This document shows, piece by piece, positions 9,163 through 18,149 of a DNA stretch of 64,000 bases. The notes below the pieces were generated by a model. It was given only the letters and a program-made list of their open reading frames with translations. It searched no databases and was not told the DNA's origin. This stretch comes from Streptomyces sp. NRRL F-6676 (lineage in GTDB: Bacteria; Actinomycetota; Actinomycetes; Streptomycetales; Streptomycetaceae). The DNA lies in the NCBI RefSeq assembly GCF_000725625.1, contig NZ_JOHS01000008.1, positions 124,001 through 188,000 on the forward strand, read 5' to 3'. Each line of letters begins with the position of its first letter. Within the stretch, counting starts at the first letter, position 1. The translations under genes and the position numbers were made by a program.

Positions 9163-9824
9163 TCCGCGTACTGCTCGCCGACGACCAGTCCCTGGTCAGA
9201 GCGGGATTCAAGGCACTGCTCGACGCGCAGCCGGACATCGAGGTGGCGGGCGAGGCGGCCGACGGGGAGGAGGCCCTGCGGGCGGTGCGCGCGCTCGGAC
9301 CCGACGTCGTCCTGATGGACATCCGGATGCCGCTGCTCGACGGCCTCGCCGCGACCCGCCGCATCACCGGGGACGCGCGGCTGGGCGGGGTCAGGGTGAT
9401 CATGCTGACCACCTTCGAGCTCGACGAGTACGTCTTCGAGGCGATCCGCTCCGGCGCCTCCGGCTTCCTCGTCAAGGACACCGAGCCGGCGGAACTGCTG
9501 CGCGCGGTGCGGGCGGTGGTCGAGGGGGACGCGCTGCTGTCGCCCGGGGTGACCCGGCGGCTGATCGCCGAGTTCGCCGCCCGCTCCAAGGAACCCGCGG
9601 CCGCCGCGTCGCTCGCCCGGCTCACAGAACGCGAACGGGAGGTGATGGCCCTGGTCGGCCTGGGACTGTCCAACGAGGAGATCGCGCGCCGCCTCGTCGT
9701 CAGCCCGCTGACCGCCAAGACGCACGTCAGCCGCACGATGATCAAACTGGGCGCCCGCGACCGCGCGCAACTGGTCGTCCTGGCCTACGAGTCGGGGCTG
9801 GTACGGCCGGGGTGGCTGGGATGA
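9159..9824 (+). CDS. LuxR/NarL-family response regulator
   Basis: The 221-residue protein has an N-terminal receiver domain with an acidic pocket (ADDQS) and phospho-acceptor Asp54 in VVLMDIRMP, plus the switch Thr in MLTTF and Lys in LVKDTEP. A C-terminal LuxR-type helix-turn-helix spans residues 155-215 (LTEREREVMALVGLGLSNEEIA). The GTG start overlaps the kinase stop (GTGA), so the two are translationally coupled. It probably binds the dyads at 7676-7720. Confidence 0.94.
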   Translation: MIRVLLADDQSLVRAGFKALLDAQPDIEVAGEAADGEEALRAVRALGPDVVLMDIRMPLLDGLAATRRITGDARLGGVRVIMLTTFELDEYVFEAIRSGASGFLVKDTEPAELLRAVRAVVEGDALLSPGVTRRLIAEFAARSKEPAAAASLARLTEREREVMALVGLGLSNEEIARRLVVSPLTAKTHVSRTMIKLGARDRAQLVVLAYESGLVRPGWLG

Positions 9825-9847
9825 CGGATGCCACGGCGGCCGTCGCC

Positions 9848-10609
9848 TCAGCCGATGGCCGACGTCTCCCGCCAGAGGCCGGCGAGCGCGGTGTCGCCGG
9901 TGACGGAGGGGACCGGAGCGCGATTCCACAGGGCGAGGTGGAGGACGGCCGCGGGCCCGGCCAGCTCGCAGTCGGCGTCGGCGGTCGCGCCCCGCTCGGT
10001 GACCGGGGGTGCGGGGGAGAGCCGTACGGTCCACATCGCGTCCGGCACATCGGTGGCCCGTACCCGCAGGACCCGCGGCTCCGGCGTCCGCACCCGGCTG
10101 CGGGAGCGGGCGTGGAAGCCGCGCAGCAACTCGTCGATGCCGTCGGCGGCGAACGCGGGCGCGAAGCCGTGCGCGGGGTCCATGGCGACGGCGGCGGGCG
10201 CGGCACCGCGCGCGGCCTCGGCGTCCACGCGGTGCACGGCCGTCTCGTGCGCCTGCCGCCGCGCCCAGAAGGCGACCGGGGCCGCCGCGCCGGGCAGGAA
10301 GGTCCAGCACCGCAGATCGGCCGGGGCGGCGGCGAGCGTGTCGACGAGCCGGCGGTGGCCGTCGCGGTACCAGGCCAGGAGCGCGTCCCCGGTCAGGTCC
10401 GGGGCCTCGCCCTGGGGGCGGGGAGAGGTGTGCGCCTCGGCGACGAACGAGGTGGCCCAGCGGTGGATCGCGCCGGTGTGCGCGAGCAGGTCGCGCACCT
10501 GCCAGCCGGGGCACGTCGGCACCTCGGCCTCCGGGCCGGTCTCCTCGGCGATCTCGCCGAGCAGCCGGCCCTCGTGGTCGAGCGTCTCGAGGAAGCGGGT
10601 GGTGTCCAT
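9848..10609 (-). CDS. Maleylpyruvate-isomerase-type (DinB-like) mycothiol-dependent protein
   Basis: The protein has 253 residues; the start is the ATG of MDTTRFLETLDHEG. The N-terminal half is a DinB-like four-helix bundle of the MDMPI type, with the metal-binding histidine motif TCPGWQVRDLLAHTGAIHRW and a later HETAVHRVDAE. The C-terminal half is the MDMPI_C domain, ending in a segment around LHLALWNR. Such proteins (TIGR03083 group) are abundant in actinobacteria and are thought to be mycothiol-dependent transferases or isomerases; their substrates are mostly unknown. It converges with the response regulator gene, with only 23 bp between the stops. Confidence 0.85.
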   Translation of the reverse strand: MDTTRFLETLDHEGRLLGEIAEETGPEAEVPTCPGWQVRDLLAHTGAIHRWATSFVAEAHTSPRPQGEAPDLTGDALLAWYRDGHRRLVDTLAAAPADLRCWTFLPGAAAPVAFWARRQAHETAVHRVDAEAARGAAPAAVAMDPAHGFAPAFAADGIDELLRGFHARSRSRVRTPEPRVLRVRATDVPDAMWTVRLSPAPPVTERGATADADCELAGPAAVLHLALWNRAPVPSVTGDTALAGLWRETSAIG

Positions 10610-10723
10610 GGGCGCAGTCTGACCGACGGCCGCCGCCGGGCGGCAGGGGGAGGCGCGGGCCGGCAACGCCTCGGTCGGACGGCGGCGTGGCGTCGGAACG
10701 GTCGGTGCCGGGGCCCGGCCGCG

Positions 10724-11929
10724 TCAGGACCGGGTCGCGTGGCGGGTGACGACGGCGATGGCGGCGGCCACCGCGGCGAGGAGGGCGACGCTGGTGAGCG
10801 CGGTGGGCAGGGAGAACCAGTCGGCCATGAAGCCGATCGCGGGCGGACCGAGGAGCATGCCGCCGTAGCCGAGCGTGGACGCGGTGGCGACGCCGTCCGG
10901 ACCGCCGAGCGCACCGGCGCGTTCGACCGCCGTGGGGAAGATGTTGGCGAGCCCGAGCCCGGTGACGGCGAAGCCGAGGAGGGCGGCCCAGACGGAGGGG
11001 GCGAGCGAGCCGAGCAGCATGCCGCCCGCGGCCGTCGCGCCCCCGGCGACCAGGGTCCGGGTCCGGCCCAGCCGTTCGAGGAGCACCGTCCCGGTGAGCC
11101 GGCCGACGGTCATGGCGAGGGCGAAGCAGGAGTACCCCACCGCGGCGACGCCCGGTGCGGCCTCGAGGTCCTGCTCCAGGTGGAGCGCGCCCCAGTCGGC
11201 CATGGCGCCCTCGCCGTAGGCGGTGCACAGCGCGATCAGACCGAAGGTGAGGACGAGCCCGCGGGTGCGGGCGCCCGAACGCGCCGGGGCCCGCCGGTCC
11301 TCCGGCGCGGGCTCCGGGGGCCGCGGCGGTTCCTGGCGCAGCAGGGCGCGGCCCGCCACGGCCGTCACGACCAGCCCGATCACGGTGAGACACAGCAGGT
11401 GCTGCGTCGGCGTCAGCGACCCGGCGACCAGGCCGCCGAGCCCCGCCCCCACCATCCCGCCCAGGCTGAAGGCGGCATGGAAGCTGGGCATGATCGGCCG
11501 CCCCAGCGCGGCCACCAGGTCGACGGCCGCGCTGTTGAAGGCGACGTTGATCCCGCCGTAGGCCGCGCCGAACACGCACAGCACCGCGCCGAGCGCCCAG
11601 GCCGAGTGGGTGAGCGGCGGCAGGGCGATGCTGAGCGAGAGCAGTACGGCGCAGACGACGGTCACGGGATGGCTGCCGAAGCGGCGGCAGAGGCGGCCGG
11701 TGAGCGTCATGGTGACGACGGCCCCGGCCGAGACCCCGAGCAGCGCCAGCCCCAGCGCGCTCGCCGAGGCGCCGGTCTGCGCCTTGATGGCCGGGATGCG
11801 CACGACCCACCCGGCGAAGACGAAGCCGTCGAGGGCGAAGAAGGCGGTCAGAACGGTACGCAGACGGACGAGGTCGGTCCTGCTGCCCGGCACGACGGTG
11901 TGCGAACGGGCTTTGTTTATGAGCGGCAC
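10724..11929 (-). CDS. Major facilitator superfamily transporter
   Basis: The protein has 401 residues with about 12 membrane segments in two six-helix halves. The halves are separated by a charged loop near residues 205-225 (EPPRPPEPAPEDRR). GRLCRRFGSHP after TM2 is the MFS loop-2/3 signature. The family resembles the FucP/YbjJ-type exporters of unknown specificity. An N-terminal segment rich in Lys/Arg precedes TM1. It is a single gene on the minus strand between the MDMPI gene and the RlmG-like gene. Substrate unknown. Confidence 0.85.
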   Translation of the reverse strand: MPLINKARSHTVVPGSRTDLVRLRTVLTAFFALDGFVFAGWVVRIPAIKAQTGASASALGLALLGVSAGAVVTMTLTGRLCRRFGSHPVTVVCAVLLSLSIALPPLTHSAWALGAVLCVFGAAYGGINVAFNSAAVDLVAALGRPIMPSFHAAFSLGGMVGAGLGGLVAGSLTPTQHLLCLTVIGLVVTAVAGRALLRQEPPRPPEPAPEDRRAPARSGARTRGLVLTFGLIALCTAYGEGAMADWGALHLEQDLEAAPGVAAVGYSCFALAMTVGRLTGTVLLERLGRTRTLVAGGATAAGGMLLGSLAPSVWAALLGFAVTGLGLANIFPTAVERAGALGGPDGVATASTLGYGGMLLGPPAIGFMADWFSLPTALTSVALLAAVAAAIAVVTRHATRS

Positions 11930-12030
11930 AAAATCAGACTAGGAGGCGGCGTCGGCACGGGGCAAGGGAGCCGCGAGGCGCCGACGGCGCGGTGGGCACC
12001 GCCCCGCCTGGCCCCGCCCGGTGCGCACGG

Positions 12031-13203
12031 TTACTTCTTGACGGCCTTCAGGACCACGAACTTCGGGTCGCTCGCGACGAGTTCGCTGTTGCCGAACAGG
12101 CGCCGCAGGGTGACGTGGTGGCCGAGATGCCGGTTGCCGACCACCCACAGCTCGCCGCCCGGCCGCAGGGCGCGGCGGGCCTGGGCGAACATACGGCGGG
12201 CGGTCGCGTCGGTGGTGGCCTGGTGGGAATGGAACGGGGGATTGTTCAGCACCAGGTCGGCACTGGCCGGCGCGGTGTCCGCGAGGCCGTCGCCGACGAG
12301 GAACTCGGCCCGGCCGCCGGCGCCCGCGTTCTCCCGGTACGCCTCCGCGTTCTCCCGGTACGTCTCCCTGGCCGACGCCACGGCCTGGTACGACTCGTCG
12401 ACGAACAGCACGTCGGCGCCGGGTTCGGCGAGTGCCGCCGCGGTGCCCACGATCCCGTTGCCGCAGCCGAGGTCCACCACGCGCCCGCCGGCGCGGGGGC
12501 GCGGCAGGTGACGCAGGAAGAAACGGGTGCCGATGTCGAGCCGGTCGGCGCAGAAAACCCCCGCGTGGTTGGTGACCCGGCGCCCCGACAGCACGCCGAT
12601 GCCGTCGGGCAGCGCGTAGCGGTACGGCCATGGGCTGGGTCCCCGGTCCAGGTCCGGGTCGGGGGTGCAGTGGATCAGCCGGGCCTTCTGCTCGGCGAGC
12701 GAGGTGCGGGTCGGGCCGAGGATCCGCTCGAAGGTCCGCAGCGTCGAGGTGTGGATCTCCTTCACCATGCCGGCGCCGACGACGACCGTGTCCCGGTGCA
12801 GGGCCGGGGCGAGCCGGTGCAGCTGGTCCTCGAGCAGGGCGAGGCTCTTCGGCACCCGGACGAGGAGGACGTCGACCGTGTCCGGCGGGTCGTCCTGGGT
12901 GGTGAGCAGGCGCACGGCCGCCGGATCGACGCCGGCGCGCGCGAGATTGGCGAGGGTGGCCTGCCGGGCGAGGAACGAGTCGGTGACCTGGACGGGGTGG
13001 TGCGGAGCGAGGGCGGTGGTGAGCGCGCCCCACCGGTCGCCGAGGACGAGGACGGTGCCGGCCCCCTCCGGGACGCCGGTCGCCGCGAGGTGGCGCAGCA
13101 GATACGCGTCGGCGGCGTCCCAGGCCCGCAGCCGGTCGCGGGGGTCCGCGGGGAAACGGGTGAGGTGGTACGTGCCCTGGGGGACGGTCATGGGGTCGTT
13201 CAT
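12031..13203 (-). CDS. RlmG-like 23S rRNA (guanine-N2) methyltransferase
   Basis: The 390-residue protein has the two-domain build of the RlmG/RsmC family: a degenerate N-terminal MTS-like domain followed by a catalytic one. The SAM motif VVDLGCGNG lies near residue 240 and the base-methylation motif LNNPPFHSH near residue 318. RlmG methylates G1835 of 23S rRNA in E. coli; the exact target here is inference. Near residue 280 a six-residue unit is duplicated in tandem (ETYRENAEAYRENA), a local repeat copied at DNA level (about 12334-12370). The gene is transcribed alone and diverges from the ROK regulator. Confidence 0.85.
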   Translation of the reverse strand: MNDPMTVPQGTYHLTRFPADPRDRLRAWDAADAYLLRHLAATGVPEGAGTVLVLGDRWGALTTALAPHHPVQVTDSFLARQATLANLARAGVDPAAVRLLTTQDDPPDTVDVLLVRVPKSLALLEDQLHRLAPALHRDTVVVGAGMVKEIHTSTLRTFERILGPTRTSLAEQKARLIHCTPDPDLDRGPSPWPYRYALPDGIGVLSGRRVTNHAGVFCADRLDIGTRFFLRHLPRPRAGGRVVDLGCGNGIVGTAAALAEPGADVLFVDESYQAVASARETYRENAEAYRENAGAGGRAEFLVGDGLADTAPASADLVLNNPPFHSHQATTDATARRMFAQARRALRPGGELWVVGNRHLGHHVTLRRLFGNSELVASDPKFVVLKAVKK

Positions 13204-13330
13204 CGCGGGGCCAGGCTATCGGAGCGGCGAGAGGAGCCGCGGGCCGGCGCCCTCGGCTCCGGGGCGGGGGCTGCGCCCCCGGGCCTACGGGGGAGGGGAG
13301 CGCGGTGGGTCGGCGGATACGGGGCGGGGT

Positions 13331-13360
13331 GGCTGGTCGCGCGGTTCCCCGCGCCCCTCA
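13331..13360. repeat. Dispersed GCGCGGTTCCCCGCGCCCCT element
   Basis: A copy of the element GGTCGCGCGGTTCCCCGCGC lies between the divergent RlmG-like and ROK genes. It is followed at 13386-13415 by a second recurring motif (GCGGCTCCGCCGCGTGGGCGCGA) that is also seen twice near 56280-56390. Confidence 0.7.
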
Positions 13361-13498
13361 AGAGACCGGGGGCCGCCCCCTGCCGGCATGCGGCTCCGCC
13401 GCGTGGGCGCGAAACGGGGCGGGACTCCCGTGCGGGGGGCGAGGAACCCCCTGGGGCGGCGCCGCCCCGTCCGCCCGGATCATGGGAGACTCGCCCTC

Positions 13499-14743
13499 AT
13501 GAGCGGCAAGGCGGCCCCGCGCGCGGCGGGGGAAGGGAACACCCGGACACGACTGGACCGGGGCCGCGGCGCCCTCGGCCCCGCACTCGAACTCGTGCAC
13601 ACCGGCCGCGCCCCCACCCGCGCCGTCCTCACCGCCGCCCTCGGCGTCACCCGCGCCACCGCCGGCGCGGTCGCCGCCGAACTCGAGGCGCTCGGCCTCA
13701 TCCGCGTCGACGCCCACCCCGGCGCCGCCGCCGGCTCCCAGGGCCGCCCCTCGCACCGCCTGGAGGTCGCCGAGGACGGCCCCGTCGCCCTGGCCGCCCA
13801 GATCCACGCCGACGGCTACCGCGCCGCCCTCGTCGGCCTCGGCGGGCGCATCGTGGCCACCGCCCCCGGCTGCGAGACCGTCGACCCCGACCCGGCGAAG
13901 GTGCTCGGCTCGGTCGTCGAGGCCGGCGCCGACCTGCTCCGCGCCACCGGCCTGCGCTGCGTGGGCGCCGGCCTGGCCGTCCCGGCCGCCGTGGCCGAAC
14001 CGGAGGGGCTCGCCCTCAACCCGATGCACGTGGACTGGCCGGCCGGCGCCCCCGTACGGGAGATCTTCACGGACCTCGTGCGCGCGGCCGGCCTCGAAGG
14101 CCCCGCCTTCGCCGCCAACGACGTCAACCTCGCCGCCCTCGCCGAACACCGGCACGGCGCCGGCCGCGGCGCCCGCGACCTGCTCTGCGTGGCCACCGGG
14201 CACCGCGGCGTGGGCGGCGCGCTGGTGCTCGACGGACGGCTGCACAGCGGCAGTTCGGGACTGGCCCTGGAGGTGGGGCACCTCACCGTCAACCCCGAGG
14301 GCCGCCCCTGCCACTGCGGCAGCCGCGGCTGCCTGGACGTGGAGGCCGACCCGCTGGCATTCCTCACCGAGGCGGGGCGCGACCCCGGCCCCGAACTCTC
14401 CCTGCTGCAACAGGCCAACGACCTGATCCGCGCCCACCACGCCGACGACCCGGCCGTCCGCGCCGCCACCGAGGCGCTCATCGACCGGCTGGGGCTCGGT
14501 TTGGCCGGGCTGGTCAACATCCTCAACCCCGACCGGATCGTCCTCGGCGGCTTCCACCGCACCCTGCTGGACACCGACCCCGACCGGCTGAGCGCCGTCG
14601 TCGCCGACCGCAGCCTGTGGGGGCGCAGCGGCGGCGTGCCGATCCTGCCGTGCACCCTGGACCACAACAGCCTCGTCGGCGCGGCGGAACTGGCCTGGCA
14701 GCCGGTCCTGGACGACCCGCTGACGGCACTCGCGGGAAGCTGA
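13499..14743 (+). CDS. ROK-family transcriptional regulator
   Basis: The protein has 414 residues. An N-terminal winged helix (about residues 25-75, VLTAALGVTRATAGAVAAELEALGLI) precedes a ROK sugar-kinase-like domain. The ROK zinc motif CHCGSRGCLD is near residues 270-280, preceded by LEVGHLTV. The kinase-type domain normally senses a sugar and controls DNA binding. The neighbours on either side are not sugar genes, so the regulon is unknown. The start is the ATG before SGKAAPRAAG; a clear ribosome site is lacking. It converges with the DUF4865 gene. Confidence 0.9.
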   Translation: MSGKAAPRAAGEGNTRTRLDRGRGALGPALELVHTGRAPTRAVLTAALGVTRATAGAVAAELEALGLIRVDAHPGAAAGSQGRPSHRLEVAEDGPVALAAQIHADGYRAALVGLGGRIVATAPGCETVDPDPAKVLGSVVEAGADLLRATGLRCVGAGLAVPAAVAEPEGLALNPMHVDWPAGAPVREIFTDLVRAAGLEGPAFAANDVNLAALAEHRHGAGRGARDLLCVATGHRGVGGALVLDGRLHSGSSGLALEVGHLTVNPEGRPCHCGSRGCLDVEADPLAFLTEAGRDPGPELSLLQQANDLIRAHHADDPAVRAATEALIDRLGLGLAGLVNILNPDRIVLGGFHRTLLDTDPDRLSAVVADRSLWGRSGGVPILPCTLDHNSLVGAAELAWQPVLDDPLTALAGS

Positions 14744-14779
14744 GGCGGGCCAGGGCCCGGCGTTCATTGCCGGCCTTGC

Positions 14780-15367
14780 TCACCACTGCCGGCCGCGCGG
14801 CAACCGGTCCCTCCCCGGTGCCGAAAGGCGCAGCACCCGGAAGACGTCGCCGTCCGTCTTCGGCGCCTCGTCCTCCCAGAGCGAGAACCGCACCACCTCC
14901 CAGTGCCGGGAGTCGACGGCCACCGCCGCGCACACCGCGCCGTCCAGCGAGACCAGCAGCCCCGCCTCGTGCATGACCTCCTCCGCCACCTCGCCGAGGG
15001 CGATCCCCTCGGGCACCGGCCTGCGGTGCCGCACCGCGACGCGCGCCCCGGCACCGGCGACCGGGCTCTCCTCGTACCAGAGCCCCGTCCACTGCCGGAC
15101 GGACGGCCGCCCGAAGTCGTCGACGAGCCCCTGGAACGGGCCCCCGTACAGGAAGGCGTTCATGCCGCGCGCCTCGTGCCACAGGTAGAACGGCGCGTAC
15201 TGGTTGACCGGCGAGCCGTCCACGCCGCGCTCGCGCACGAGGTACGCCTTGAAACCGAGACCCGCCCAGTCGTCGAGCGCGTGCCCGACGCGGGCCACAC
15301 GGTTCCGCACGATCCCCATGTCGTAGTCGGCGGGCAGGGTGATCTCGTACTGCATCGCCTGCATCAC
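14780..15367 (-). CDS. DUF4865 family protein
   Basis: The 195-residue protein starts at GTG 15367, which overlaps the upstream TetR stop by 4 bp (GTGA). The segments MQYEITLPADYDMG, KAYLVRERG, SPVNQYAPFYLW and YGGPFQGLVDDFGRP are typical of DUF4865, a small-protein family related in shape to antibiotic-biosynthesis monooxygenase/dimeric alpha-beta barrel proteins. Members often sit directly behind a TetR regulator, as here, which suggests a detoxification role against the TetR ligand. No catalytic residues are established. Confidence 0.82.
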   Translation of the reverse strand: MMQAMQYEITLPADYDMGIVRNRVARVGHALDDWAGLGFKAYLVRERGVDGSPVNQYAPFYLWHEARGMNAFLYGGPFQGLVDDFGRPSVRQWTGLWYEESPVAGAGARVAVRHRRPVPEGIALGEVAEEVMHEAGLLVSLDGAVCAAVAVDSRHWEVVRFSLWEDEAPKTDGDVFRVLRLSAPGRDRLPRGRQW

Positions 15368-15936
15368 ACGTCTCCCCGGTCGGCGGGCCGCAGCAGGGCG
15401 AGCAGCCCGCGCACTCCGGCGTCGAAGGCGGCCGGGGAGCCCGACGCACGGGCCAGGACGTAGCCGCCCTGGACCGTCGCCACGATCGTCGCCGCCACCG
15501 CCTCGGCGTCCAGCGACGCCGCGAACTCCCCCTGTTCCCGGCCCTCCTCGACGATCCCGGCCAGCTCCCCGCGCAGCCAGTCCAGCGTCTCGTCGACGGG
15601 CGCGCGCAACGCGTCGCTCGCGATCACCTCCGGGTCCATGGTCAGCCGGCCGACGGGGCAGCCGCGCAGGACGTCACGCTCGCGCCGCAGATACGCCGCC
15701 ACGCGCGCGTACGGCGTGCCGGGTCCGTGCAGGACGCCGGCCGCGGCCGCCCGCATCTCCTCGGCGGTGCGGCGGATCGCGGCCAGCGCGAGGTCGGGCT
15801 TGCCCTTGAAGTGGTGGTACATGCTGCCCTGGCCGGCGCCCGCGCGCTCCAGGATCGCCTTGGGGCTGGTGCCCACGTAGCCGCGCTCCCACAGCAGGTC
15901 GCGCGTGGACTCGACGAGTCTCTCCGAGGTACTCAT
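15364..15936 (-). CDS. TetR family transcriptional regulator
   Basis: The 190-residue protein has an N-terminal TetR helix-turn-helix (residues 8-50, with GYVGTSPKAILERAGAGQGSMYHHF) and an all-helical C-terminal ligand-binding domain. It forms an operon with the DUF4865 gene by a 4-bp overlap and probably represses that operon through the dyad at 15944-15965, just upstream of its ATG. The inducer is unknown. Confidence 0.93.
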   Translation of the reverse strand: MSTSERLVESTRDLLWERGYVGTSPKAILERAGAGQGSMYHHFKGKPDLALAAIRRTAEEMRAAAAGVLHGPGTPYARVAAYLRRERDVLRGCPVGRLTMDPEVIASDALRAPVDETLDWLRGELAGIVEEGREQGEFAASLDAEAVAATIVATVQGGYVLARASGSPAAFDAGVRGLLALLRPADRGDV

Positions 15937-15943
15937 ACGGCGA

Positions 15944-15965
15944 CTGTACATACCAGTAGTTACAG
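15944..15965. promoter_or_regulatory. Candidate TetR operator
   Basis: A 22-bp imperfect dyad has outer arms CTGTA and TACAG and a concentric inner TACCAGTA; 8 of 11 base pairs are symmetric. It ends 8 bp upstream of the TetR start codon. Its position suggests autorepression and possible control of the divergent SHOCT gene. Confidence 0.55.
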
Positions 15966-16124
15966 AGATCCAGAGGGCCGCGCCGTACCCGCGTACTCCC
16001 CGCGCGGTACGCACACCGCCGCCGGCCGTACGACGACGCGGAACTCCTCCCGGAGCGAAGCTCAAGACATCACAACGGGAGCCCGGGAGCCCGAGAGCCC
16101 GAGAGCACTGAGAACACCGAGGAG

Positions 16125-16424
16125 ATGACCGAGATGCAGACCCTGGCGCACTGGGACGGCGGGCCCGGCCCGTGGATCCTGTTCTTCCCGCTGATCTGGG
16201 CGGCGGTCGTGGTCGCCGGCGTGACGCTGCTGCGCCGCACCGGGTGGCATGGGCGCGGCGGCCCGTGGCGTTCCCTGGACGCCGGCCGGCCGAGGGGTGA
16301 CTCGCCCCTCGCGGTACTCGGCCGCCGGTTTGCCTCCGGCGAGATCGACGAGGACGAGTACTGGCGCCGCGCCTCCGTCCTGGAGGAACACTTCGGCCCC
16401 GCCGGCAAGCCCCACGGCACGTGA
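16125..16424 (+). CDS. SHOCT-domain small membrane protein
   Basis: The 99-residue protein has one membrane segment (about residues 17-37, WILFFPLIWAAVVVAGVTLL), then a basic linker and a C-terminal SHOCT motif (residues 61-90, LAVLGRRFASGEIDEDEYWRRASVLEEHF). SHOCT modules are short oligomerisation or targeting motifs found at the ends of many bacterial membrane proteins. The gene diverges from the TetR/DUF4865 operon and may share its regulation. Function unknown. Confidence 0.82.
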   Translation: MTEMQTLAHWDGGPGPWILFFPLIWAAVVVAGVTLLRRTGWHGRGGPWRSLDAGRPRGDSPLAVLGRRFASGEIDEDEYWRRASVLEEHFGPAGKPHGT

Positions 16425-16500
16425 GGCCCTGCCGACCGGCGGCTGTCGCGGATTCCCGCGGGGGTGGCGCCGGTGCGCCTGCCGGGCACGGCCCGGCGGC

Positions 16501-16526
16501 AGCTGGTCGCGCGGTTCCCCGCGCCT
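16501..16526. repeat. Dispersed GCGCGGTTCCCCGCGC element
   Basis: The copy GGTCGCGCGGTTCCCCGCGCC lies between two convergent genes (SHOCT and the RsbW-like ATPase). The internal GCGCGG/CCGCGC stem with a TTCC loop could end transcription from both sides. Confidence 0.7.
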
Positions 16527-16604
16527 TGGAGGGCGCGGGACCCGGCCGGTGGTGACCACAGCGCCGCGGCCACCACCGCACGACCCCGGCGGCGCGCGGC
16601 GCCG

Positions 16605-17102
16605 TCACCCCGGTACGGCCGCCCGCTCCCCCCGGTGCCCGGCGGCAGCCACCGCCGCGACCCCCTTCGCGTCCCCGGACGCGAGGCTCGGCACCGACAC
16701 CACCGGCGCGCACGCCGACAGCGCGAACCACACCACCTTTCCCTTCTCCCCGTCCGGCCGCACGCCCCAGCTCTCGCTGAGTTCGGCGACCATCGCCAGC
16801 CCCCGCCCGCAGGTGGAGCCGGGCTCCGCCTCGCAGACGGCGGGCAGCCGGGGGTCGTGGTCGTGCACCGAGACCGTCAGACGGTCGAGCAGCAGCTCGA
16901 TCTCCACGGTGCACGTCTTGTCGGGCTCGGCATGCCGGTGCACGTTGGTGAGCAACTCGGTCACGCCGAGCGTGGCCCGGTCGATGAGGGCATCGAGATG
17001 CCAGTAGCGCAATTGCGCCGATACGATTCTGCGGACCTGTCCGATCCGCGACGGCAGGGCTTGGAGCTCCACCGTGCAGTGCCTGCTTGGCTGGCTGATC
17101 AC
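16605..17102 (-). CDS. RsbW-like ATP-binding protein (anti-sigma/regulatory ATPase)
   Basis: The protein has 165 residues. GTG 17102 is chosen because GGGGAG lies 9 bases upstream and the homologous region begins at once. It is a single GHKL HATPase_c_2 domain: the N-box GVTELLTNVHRHAEP binds Mg-ATP and the G-box is GRGLAMVAELSESWGV. The Streptomyces family is large; members act as serine kinases of anti-anti-sigma factors or as stand-alone regulators. No anti-sigma antagonist or sigma gene is adjacent, so the partner is unknown. The C-terminal 30 residues are low-complexity. Confidence 0.9.
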   Translation of the reverse strand: MISQPSRHCTVELQALPSRIGQVRRIVSAQLRYWHLDALIDRATLGVTELLTNVHRHAEPDKTCTVEIELLLDRLTVSVHDHDPRLPAVCEAEPGSTCGRGLAMVAELSESWGVRPDGEKGKVVWFALSACAPVVSVPSLASGDAKGVAAVAAAGHRGERAAVPG

Positions 17103-17554
17103 GGCTGCGACTCCCCGAATTGAGGTCCGGAAGAAGACGAGAACGGATCCTGCGTGGTGACCGCGTGTAATAACGCCGCCTGGTGCTGCGCGGCCCGCGT
17201 CCGGCGGCCGCTGTGGCGCGGCGGCCGCGTACGACGGCCGTCCGCTGATCGGGGCGGCCGGTACCCGCGCCGCCTGGCTCGGGGCGGCTTCCGTACGTCG
17301 GCCGCCCGCTTGTCGTGGCCGGCGGGCTGGTTCTTCAGCGTGATCGCCGGTAAACCCAGAGTGACGTGTGACCAGAGTGACGCACGGGGTCCGGATGCGC
17401 AACTCGCGAACCGGCCCGCTCGCCGACCGGTTCCCCGACCGCGGAACCGGCGCACTCGCGAGCCCGTGCGTGCACTCGCGCGCCGGTGGCCCGATGCCGT
17501 GCGCCCCTGGTCCCGAGACGCCACGCACCTCGGCCGCGCGGCGGCCGGCGCCGC
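17103..17554. other. 452-bp intergenic region, no gene recognised
   Basis: It lies between two minus-strand genes. Open frames here have arginine-rich, low-complexity products with no ribosome site. It should hold the promoter of the RsbW-like gene, probably in the less GC-rich part near 17100-17170. No clear hexamers, dyads or repeats were assigned. Confidence 0.5.
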
Positions 17555-17878
17555 TCAGCGGTCGCGGCCCGCCGCCCTGCGGACCGCCTCGATGAACCGC
17601 CGGGCCGACGGCGGCCCCGGCGTGCCCGGGGCGGGGTCGCTCTCGCCGAGCGTGAGCGAGTACCGGGTCCCGCCCAGGTCCGCGTGCGCCCGGTCCTCGG
17701 CGCCGAACCACGGCCTGGACGCACGCACCGTCTGCACCGGCGCGCTGTCGATCTCGCTGCCGTAGCTGGTGAGCAACCGCACCCTGCCGTCGCTGATCCG
17801 GATCTGCCCGGCCCGGGTCAGGGACCGCAGCCCCTTGCCGATGCGCACGCCTCTGGCCGTGAACTCCGGTTCCGGCAT
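17555..17878 (-). CDS. Hypothetical protein, 107 residues
   Basis: The start [16 protein letters not shown] at ATG 17878 is supported by GAGGGGG 7-8 bases upstream. The protein is small, soluble and mixed alpha/beta, with the segments [24 protein letters not shown] and [22 protein letters not shown]. Proteins of this shape recur in Streptomyces without assigned function. It diverges from the PLP enzyme gene (272 bp apart). Confidence 0.65.
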   Translation of the reverse strand: MPEPEFTARGVRIGKGLRSLTRAGQIRISDGRVRLLTSYGSEIDSAPVQTVRASRPWFGAEDRAHADLGGTRYSLTLGESDPAPGTPGPPSARRFIEAVRRAAGRDR

Positions 17879-18149
17879 GGTGTTCCGCCCCCTCGTGCCT
17901 GGGTCGTCCTTCGCCGTGCAGTCTGCCCGCGCACGGCCCCGAGCACCAGTGCGCATCAAGGGTGCACCGCGCACCACCGGGCGCACACGCGAAAACGCGC
18001 CCCCGCGCCGTCCGCCCCCGCCCCCCAGCACCGCCTTTGAGCGGCCCAAAGGTGTGTTTATGCAGGTGAGAAGCGTGTGGAAGGTGTCTATCATCGAGTC
18101 GTCCGACCGCGCGGAGGCGGCCTCGGCGCACCGCGTAAGGAGTCCCGGC

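Noticed and set aside
17099..17524. Minus-strand frame of 141 codons in the gap upstream of the RsbW-like gene
   Set aside because: The product is Arg-rich with no domain, no ribosome site and no conserved pattern.
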